Source of the DNA: Clostridiales bacterium
Lineage (GTDB): Bacteria > Bacillota > Clostridia > Saccharofermentanales > UBA5734
Reading direction: 5' to 3'
Assembly (NCBI GenBank): GCA_003532195.1
Contig: DOFA01000293.1
Span: 1-6,455, forward strand
Length of the DNA: 6,455 nt
Shown here: in pieces, positions 1 through 4,574 of the stretch
How the letters are laid out: each line of letters starts with the position of its first letter
Numbering within the stretch: the stretch's first letter is position 1
Made by a program: the position numbers and the translations under genes
Notes under the pieces: generated by a model
The model's database searches: none
Seen by the model: the letters and a program-made list of their open reading frames with translations, nothing else
What the model was told of the DNA's origin: nothing

Positions 1-147
1 CCCGGGGCGATCCGGATGCAAGAGCAAATAACCAGGCCGCAGTTTGATTACCAAAACTGCATCCGCTGCTTTTGCTGTCAGGAAACCTGCCCGGCCGGCG
101 CGATCGAAGTGTACCGGACCCGGATCGGCCGGCTGCTCCAGGCTTGA
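1..147 (+). CDS. C-terminal end of a 4Fe-4S ferredoxin-type protein, probably DUF362 family (5' truncated)
   Basis: The first reading frame is open from base 1 to a TGA at 145-147 and gives the last 48 residues of a protein that begins outside the window. It contains CIRCFCCQETCP, a CxxCxxCxxxCP motif with ligands at residues 20, 23, 26 and 30 of the visible part, plus an extra Cys at 25. This is the signature of a 4Fe-4S cluster. The following AIEV and the short basic tail ending RLLQA resemble the C-terminus of DUF362 proteins, which carry a ferredoxin-like domain there; that family's exact activity is not known. Electron transfer or redox sensing in the cytoplasm is an inference. The next gene starts 40 nt downstream on the same strand, so co-transcription is likely. 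Any other protein ending in a ferredoxin domain remains possible. Confidence 0.75.
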   Translation, partial: PGAIRMQEQITRPQFDYQNCIRCFCCQETCPAGAIEVYRTRIGRLLQA

Positions 148-173
148 CAGCGAACAGGCGGCTTCTTTTGGAC

Positions 174-179
174 AGGAGG
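174..179 (+). promoter_or_regulatory. Shine-Dalgarno AGGAGG for the dGTPase gene
   Basis: A perfect AGGAGG sits 8 nt before the ATG at 188. It decides the start: the same frame is open back to an ATG at 44, but that stretch overlaps the ferredoxin-like tail in another frame and has no comparable ribosome binding site. Confidence 0.85.
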
Positions 180-187
180 TTGATGAA

Positions 188-1333
188 ATGTCCGAATCGG
201 TGATCCAGCCCCGCATCCTCAAAGAAGAACAGGAAAAGCAGCTCAGCCCTTACGCTGCCCGCAGTGCCTGCAGCCTGGGCCGGCAGCGCCCGGAAGAAAC
301 CTGCACGGTGCGCACGGATTATGAGCGCGACACCGGGCGGATCATTTTTTCCATGGATTTCCGGCGGCTGCGCCATAAAACCCAAGTTTTCTTTAACCCG
401 CAGAACGATCATATCTGCACCCGGATGGAACATGTCATCTATGTGAATTATATAGCCAACACGATCGGCCGGGCCCTGAACCTGAACGCCGACCTGATCC
501 AGGCCATAGCCCTGGGGCACGATATCGGGCATTCTCCGTTCGGCCACAATGGCGAAAGGACGCTCGACCGCTGCCTGAAGAAAATAGCGCCGGATATGGG
601 GTTTCAGCACGAACTGCACAGCCTGCGCGTCGTTGACCTGCTGTCTGTCCGGCCGCGCCACAGCGCGGGATTGAACCTGACCTTCGAAGTCCGCGACGGA
701 ATTGCCTGTCATTGCGGCGAAAGTTACAGCGAGACCTTGCTCGTGCCCGACCGGCACAAGAAACCGGAAGACCTTGCCGCCAGCGCCGGCCGGCATGGTT
801 TTCCGGCGACCCTGGAGGGCTGTGTCGTCCGTCTGGCCGACAAGATTGCCTATGCCGGGCGCGATATCGAGGATGCTGCCCGGGCTGGAATCATGGAGTA
901 TGACGACCTGCCGGCAGCCATCCAGTCCGCTCTGGGACGGACCAACGGGGAGATCATCAACACGCTGGTTACCGATATTATCGAACACAGTTACGGCAAG
1001 GACGCCATCATCCTGAGTCCGGAACGCGGCGAAAGCATGGAAGAGCTCCTGCGCGAGAATGTGGACCGGATTTATAAGTCCGACAAGATCCGCCGTTATG
1101 AAAAGATGGTCAACAACGTCATCGAAGGGCTTTTTGACGCGCTGCGCCTGGCCTTGTCCGATCCGGAAAAGCTGGGCGCCAGCGATAACCGGGTATACCG
1201 GGGTTTCCGCCAGTACATTCAGGAACGCGCTTATCCGGAAGACCTGCCCGGATTGCAGAAAATCGTCGATTATATAGCCGGCATGACCGATTCGTTCGCC
1301 ACCAAATGCTTTGAAGATATCTATTGGTTCTAG
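188..1333 (+). CDS. dgt: dGTPase-family deoxynucleoside triphosphate triphosphohydrolase (HD domain)
   Basis: The product is 381 residues and cytoplasmic. Family members hydrolyse dGTP, or several dNTPs, to the deoxynucleoside and triphosphate. The N-terminal family block is clear: SPYAARS near residue 20, then RTDYERDTGRI and FRRLRHKTQVF (about 42-68). The HD metal ligands are visible: H82 in TRMEH, H111-D112 in GHDIGHSPFGHNGE, and D218 in RLADKIAY. The length fits the shorter, type 2-like dGTPases. The C-terminal 150 residues are helical-looking and less conserved. The start at 188 rests on the AGGAGG 8 nt upstream; the extension back to 44 is a shadow of the preceding gene. yfbR, another HD nucleotide hydrolase, follows after 24 nt, which supports a role in deoxynucleotide pool control. 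Substrate preference, and activation by other dNTPs as in some homologues, cannot be read from the sequence. Confidence 0.9.
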   Translation: MSESVIQPRILKEEQEKQLSPYAARSACSLGRQRPEETCTVRTDYERDTGRIIFSMDFRRLRHKTQVFFNPQNDHICTRMEHVIYVNYIANTIGRALNLNADLIQAIALGHDIGHSPFGHNGERTLDRCLKKIAPDMGFQHELHSLRVVDLLSVRPRHSAGLNLTFEVRDGIACHCGESYSETLLVPDRHKKPEDLAASAGRHGFPATLEGCVVRLADKIAYAGRDIEDAARAGIMEYDDLPAAIQSALGRTNGEIINTLVTDIIEHSYGKDAIILSPERGESMEELLRENVDRIYKSDKIRRYEKMVNNVIEGLFDALRLALSDPEKLGASDNRVYRGFRQYIQERAYPEDLPGLQKIVDYIAGMTDSFATKCFEDIYWF

Positions 1334-1342
1334 TCCTGAACC

Positions 1343-1350
1343 GGAAAGGA
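1343..1350 (+). promoter_or_regulatory. Shine-Dalgarno GGAAAGGA for yfbR
   Basis: A purine-rich GGAAAGGA lies 7 nt before the ATG at 1358, inside the 24-nt gap after the dGTPase stop codon. It supports this start and independent ribosome loading on a shared message. Confidence 0.65.
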
Positions 1351-1357
1351 TGACCGC

Positions 1358-1963
1358 ATGAGCCAGAATTTTTTCGCCATGATGCACCGGATGCGCTATA
1401 TCAACCGCTGGGGGCTGATGCGCAATACGGATCCGGAAAACATCCAGGAGCATTCCCTGCAAGTCGCCATTATTGCCCATGCCCTGGCAGTTTTGCGCAA
1501 TCAATACTATGCGCCGGGCCGAATTGCCGTGGACGAAGGACTGGTTGCCCTCCTGGCCATTTACCATGATGCCGGGGAGATCCTGACCGGAGATCTGCCA
1601 ACGCCGGTCAAGTATTTCAATCCCGCAATCCGTGATTCCTACAAGGCCGTCGAGTCCGTCGCCACCGCCAAACTGCTGTCGATGCTTCCGGACGATCTGG
1701 CTCCGGCCTGGCGGCCGCTGCTGGAACCGGACCTGCAGGATCCGGCTGTGAAGGAAGCCATGCGCCTCGTTAAGGCTGCTGACCGGATCAGCGCCTGCAT
1801 CAAGTGCCTGGACGAAGAGAAGTCCGGCAACTCCGAGTTCAGGCAAGCCGCCCGGGCAACCCGGGCCAGCCTGGAGGAGATTGCCGCAGATCTGCCGGAA
1901 GTCCGGCATTTCGTGGATCATTTCCTGCCGTCCTTCAGACTGTCCCTGGACGAGCTGCAATGA
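1358..1963 (+). CDS. yfbR: 5'-deoxynucleotidase, YfbR type (HD domain)
   Basis: The 201-residue product is about the length of Escherichia coli YfbR and closely resembles it along its whole length. YfbR removes phosphate from deoxyribonucleoside 5'-monophosphates and discriminates against ribonucleotides. The family residues are present: R17-W18 in INRWGLMRN, H32 in QEHSLQVA, H70-D71 and E74 in YHDAGEILTGDLPTPVKYFN, D79, and D142 in KAADRISA. The C-terminal PSFRLSLDEL also matches the family. The metal ligands would be H32, H70, D71 and D142. The gene follows the dGTPase gene closely and overlaps the next gene by 4 nt, so it is inside an operon. Together with the dGTPase it would return dNTPs and dNMPs to deoxynucleosides. 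Start, length and motifs all agree; no damage is seen. Confidence 0.95.
   Translation: MSQNFFAMMHRMRYINRWGLMRNTDPENIQEHSLQVAIIAHALAVLRNQYYAPGRIAVDEGLVALLAIYHDAGEILTGDLPTPVKYFNPAIRDSYKAVESVATAKLLSMLPDDLAPAWRPLLEPDLQDPAVKEAMRLVKAADRISACIKCLDEEKSGNSEFRQAARATRASLEEIAADLPEVRHFVDHFLPSFRLSLDELQ
1960..1963 (+). other. ATGA stop/start overlap (translational coupling)
   Basis: The ATG of the large glucosaminidase gene (1960-1962) overlaps the TGA stop of yfbR (1961-1963). No good Shine-Dalgarno is seen in the preceding 20 bases, only scattered GGA and GAG. Reinitiation by ribosomes finishing yfbR is therefore the likely way this gene is translated. Confidence 0.8.
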
Positions 1964-4485
1964 CCGATCTGGCAAACCGCCCCGCGAGGCGCCGGCTCAG
2001 CTGGATTAACATTACCGGCGAGATTGCGGGCCTGGCCTGCCTGTTGTTTCTGATCGTCTGCCTGGCCGCCGGATATGCCTGGATCCGGCAAAGCCGCGTC
2101 CAGGTTACTGCCGGACTGAATGAGACAAGCGCCGAAGCCATTGTCCGGCGGGGCAGCGTGCTGATCGGGCTCGAGGAAACCGCGGCAGTCTGGAGCGGCC
2201 GGCTGGCAGCCGGTGAAGCCAGCCTGGCGGACTACCTGCTGCGGCTTTTTGTATCGCCGGACTATCTCGCCCGGGACCCGACGGACGAAGCTTTCCTGGC
2301 AGATGTCTGGCAGGTGCTTACCGGCGCGGCTCCGGAAGAATCCGAATTGGCATCTGCGGCAAATGCCTTGCTCATGTCCGGCAGCCGCCTGGCCGGACTG
2401 AACGACTTGCTGCAGAGGCATGGATATTCCGCGAGCCTGCCGCTGCCGGCAAATGCCACCCGGCTGCGGACACTAGCCCTGGCTGACGGTCGTCCGGCGG
2501 ACGGTTCGGAAATAACCGGCCTGATGCCGATCACGGTCGAAACCCGTCTGACCGGTCCGGATGTTTGTTTTAAACTCTTTGTCGACGGCCAGATGCGTTC
2601 CGTCAGGGGCGCGGAGGCTGAAGATCCGACCCTGATGAATACCAGTACGATCGAATGGGACACCCGGCGGGAACAGCCCGGCCGCCACAGCCTGGCCTTG
2701 CTGGTCCTGACTGGCGACGGCCGCGGCCGGTGGCTGGATCTGGACGAATACACCGTTCCCAGGGTCACAATCCTGCAAACCGGCGAGATCTTAACGGCTG
2801 TCCAGGACTGGGGCAAAACCGCCTGGTATCTGCTGCCGGTTCAGGATAGCCAGGCGCTGCTGACGATTCTGCCGGCCGGCCAATCCCTCGATCTTCTGAT
2901 GCTGGACCTTTACGGCAACCGGCTGGCTGAAACTCAAAGCGCGGCCGGGCAGCTGGCGGCTTTACGCAGCCTGACTGAAGGCGACAGCTGTTATGTCAAA
3001 GTCGCCGCAGCCGGCAAACCGGCGGACCAGCAGACTGCAGCCTATACGCTGGCGGCGGCGTATGCGATTGCCAGTCCGCCGGATGAACCGGAACGGCTGC
3101 TGAGCGTTCTGGCTGCGGACGGCGATGAAGTGCTGATCCAGAACGAATCCGGCCAGAAAAGCTGGCAGCCGGCTGCAGACTTTGAGCTGCAGGATCCCAC
3201 GGCCCGTTTGTCCAGTTTGGAGCTGATCTTGCCGGACGGCCGTACGGCTGCCATTGCCCAGGCTTTTGATCCGGAGGATGTCCTTTACGGCCTCTATGTC
3301 GCCGCCGATACGGCCCGGCTGCAGCTGACGGCCGGGACGATGGAAGGCAGTGCCGCCAGTCTGGAGATCAGCGTGCTGTCCGGACAGGACAAGACGCAGA
3401 TTCTGACGGCCGGGCAGCCGGTTCCGCTTTCACCGTCGGTCAACCGGCTGCTGCTGACGGTCACGCGATTTGACGGCAGCGAGCGAGTCTATGAGGTCAA
3501 TATCCTTCGCCCGCCGCATGCAGCCGGCTATGAACAGATTCTGGACCCCTTTCCGCAACCCTACCGTTCACCGCTTTGGCTGCTGCATGTACAGCATCCG
3601 GACTGGCAATTTCAGGCTGTGACGCCTGAGGTTTCCTGGGCTGAATTTATCGCCGCACAGGATATGAAGGATTTCAGCCTGGTCGATTCAGCTTACAGTC
3701 CCGGCTGGGTTGAACCGGACAGCCCGGTGTACGACGGAACTTCCTGGAAAGCAGCCCGGACCGATGTGATTGAGTACTTTGCTGATCCGCGGAACTTCCT
3801 CAATGACGTGGACATTTTCCAATTTGAGGATCTTGGCTATAATGCCAGGACACATACCCTGGAGGGGATCTCGGCGATTATCGAGGATTCTTTTATGGCT
3901 GCGGGGAACGGGAAAAACATCGATTATGCCGCCATGCTCGCCGAGGCAGGGCAGACGGCCGGCATCAGCCCTTATTACCTGGCAGCCAAGATCATCCAGG
4001 AGATGGGCCGCGATGGCAGGTCGCCGCTGGCGCACGGCCAGCTGACCGGATATGAGGGGGTCTACAATTTTTATAACATCGGGTCCAAACCCAATCCGGA
4101 TGTCGAGAACGGCGCCTTGATCAACGGCGCCCTGTATGCCCTGTACGGCAGCGAGCCGGAGATGAAAGAGATCACCGAGGCGGAAGAGATTTGGCTGCTG
4201 CCCTGGCTGACGCCGGAGCGGGCGATCACCGGCGGCGCGATCTGGATCGCCCGGCGCTATGTCCAGGTCGGGCAAAACACCTTGTATTTGCAAAAATTCG
4301 ACTTGGCCAGCGACGGCGGCTATTTCACGCATCAATACGCCCAGAACATCCAGATGGCCTGGTCAGAAGCCCGCACAACCCGCCAGGGGTATGCCGGACT
4401 GGGTATTCTTGACGAAGCTTTTATCTTCCAGATACCGGCTTTTCCGGATCTTCCGAACGAGCCAACCTTGTTGCCGCCGAAGTAA
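1960..4485 (+). CDS. Membrane-anchored multidomain beta-N-acetylglucosaminidase-like protein (DUF4214-like, Ig/PPC-like, cadherin-like, glucosaminidase)
   Basis: The 841-residue product has a basic N-terminus (RRR at 10-12) and one hydrophobic segment at about 22-42 with no clear signal peptidase site, so it is probably a membrane-anchored extracellular protein. About 78-156 resembles DUF4214: Trp, a LAAGEAS turn, FVSPDYL, then a second helical repeat ending HGY. About 191-267 looks like a bacterial Ig sandwich, 277-368 like a PPC (pre-peptidase C-terminal) domain, and 417-518 like a cadherin-like sandwich (LSSLEL at the start, VYEVNILRP at the end). About 530-830 is the glucosaminidase-type catalytic region: HPDWQF, DGTSW, DPRNFLN, FQFE, SPYYLAAKIIQEMG with likely catalytic E681, YNFYNIG and VGQNTLYLQKFD. 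It would cut glycan strands of peptidoglycan. The start overlaps the yfbR stop; an in-frame extension upstream is a shadow of yfbR. The catalytic assignment is good; the middle domains are fold-level guesses. Confidence 0.85.
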   Translation: MTDLANRPARRRLSWINITGEIAGLACLLFLIVCLAAGYAWIRQSRVQVTAGLNETSAEAIVRRGSVLIGLEETAAVWSGRLAAGEASLADYLLRLFVSPDYLARDPTDEAFLADVWQVLTGAAPEESELASAANALLMSGSRLAGLNDLLQRHGYSASLPLPANATRLRTLALADGRPADGSEITGLMPITVETRLTGPDVCFKLFVDGQMRSVRGAEAEDPTLMNTSTIEWDTRREQPGRHSLALLVLTGDGRGRWLDLDEYTVPRVTILQTGEILTAVQDWGKTAWYLLPVQDSQALLTILPAGQSLDLLMLDLYGNRLAETQSAAGQLAALRSLTEGDSCYVKVAAAGKPADQQTAAYTLAAAYAIASPPDEPERLLSVLAADGDEVLIQNESGQKSWQPAADFELQDPTARLSSLELILPDGRTAAIAQAFDPEDVLYGLYVAADTARLQLTAGTMEGSAASLEISVLSGQDKTQILTAGQPVPLSPSVNRLLLTVTRFDGSERVYEVNILRPPHAAGYEQILDPFPQPYRSPLWLLHVQHPDWQFQAVTPEVSWAEFIAAQDMKDFSLVDSAYSPGWVEPDSPVYDGTSWKAARTDVIEYFADPRNFLNDVDIFQFEDLGYNARTHTLEGISAIIEDSFMAAGNGKNIDYAAMLAEAGQTAGISPYYLAAKIIQEMGRDGRSPLAHGQLTGYEGVYNFYNIGSKPNPDVENGALINGALYALYGSEPEMKEITEAEEIWLLPWLTPERAITGGAIWIARRYVQVGQNTLYLQKFDLASDGGYFTHQYAQNIQMAWSEARTTRQGYAGLGILDEAFIFQIPAFPDLPNEPTLLPPK

Positions 4486-4540
4486 TATCACGTTAATATA
4501 AAGCGCTTGTAACCAGTTCGTTGCAGATCTGTGCTAAAAT
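4471..4540 (+). promoter_or_regulatory. Candidate promoter elements before the second glucosaminidase gene
   Basis: Two weak options lie here. One is TTGCCG (4471-4476), 17 nt, TAATAT (4494-4499), each hexamer matching the sigma-A consensus at 4 of 6 positions; its -35 lies inside the end of the preceding gene. The other is an extended -10, TGCTAAAAT (4532-4540), without a convincing -35 and about 35 nt before the start codon. The gap is clearly AT-richer than its surroundings, which fits a promoter. No intrinsic terminator is seen after the stop at 4485, so read-through from the upstream operon also remains possible. Confidence 0.4.
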
Positions 4541-4561
4541 AAGCCTGTAATTTTTCGCTTT

Positions 4562-4568
4562 GGGGAGG
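4562..4568 (+). promoter_or_regulatory. Shine-Dalgarno GGGGAGG that favours a GTG start
   Basis: GGGGAGG directly abuts an in-frame ATG at 4569, which is too close for initiation. The in-frame GTG at 4575 is 6 nt away, a normal spacing. A later in-frame ATG at 4623 is also immediately preceded by AAGAGG with no spacer. GTG 4575 is therefore the preferred start. Confidence 0.7.
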
Positions 4569-4574
4569 ATGCTC

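Noticed and set aside
44..187. In-frame upstream extension of the dGTPase to an ATG at 44
   Set aside because: It overlaps the ferredoxin-like tail in another frame, lacks family similarity and lacks a ribosome binding site; ATG 188 has a perfect AGGAGG.
1804..1959. In-frame upstream extension of the large glucosaminidase into yfbR
   Set aside because: The extra 52 residues are a shadow of the well-conserved yfbR C-terminus; the hydrophobic anchor follows directly from the ATG at 1960.
3688..4335. A 215-codon open frame on the minus strand
   Set aside because: It lies opposite the conserved catalytic region, has no recognisable motif and is explained by GC-rich codon use on the other strand.
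4486..4530. Intrinsic terminator after the large glucosaminidase gene
   Set aside because: The only symmetry is the 8-bp AAGCGCTT palindrome with no loop and no following run of T, so it cannot form a typical terminator hairpin.
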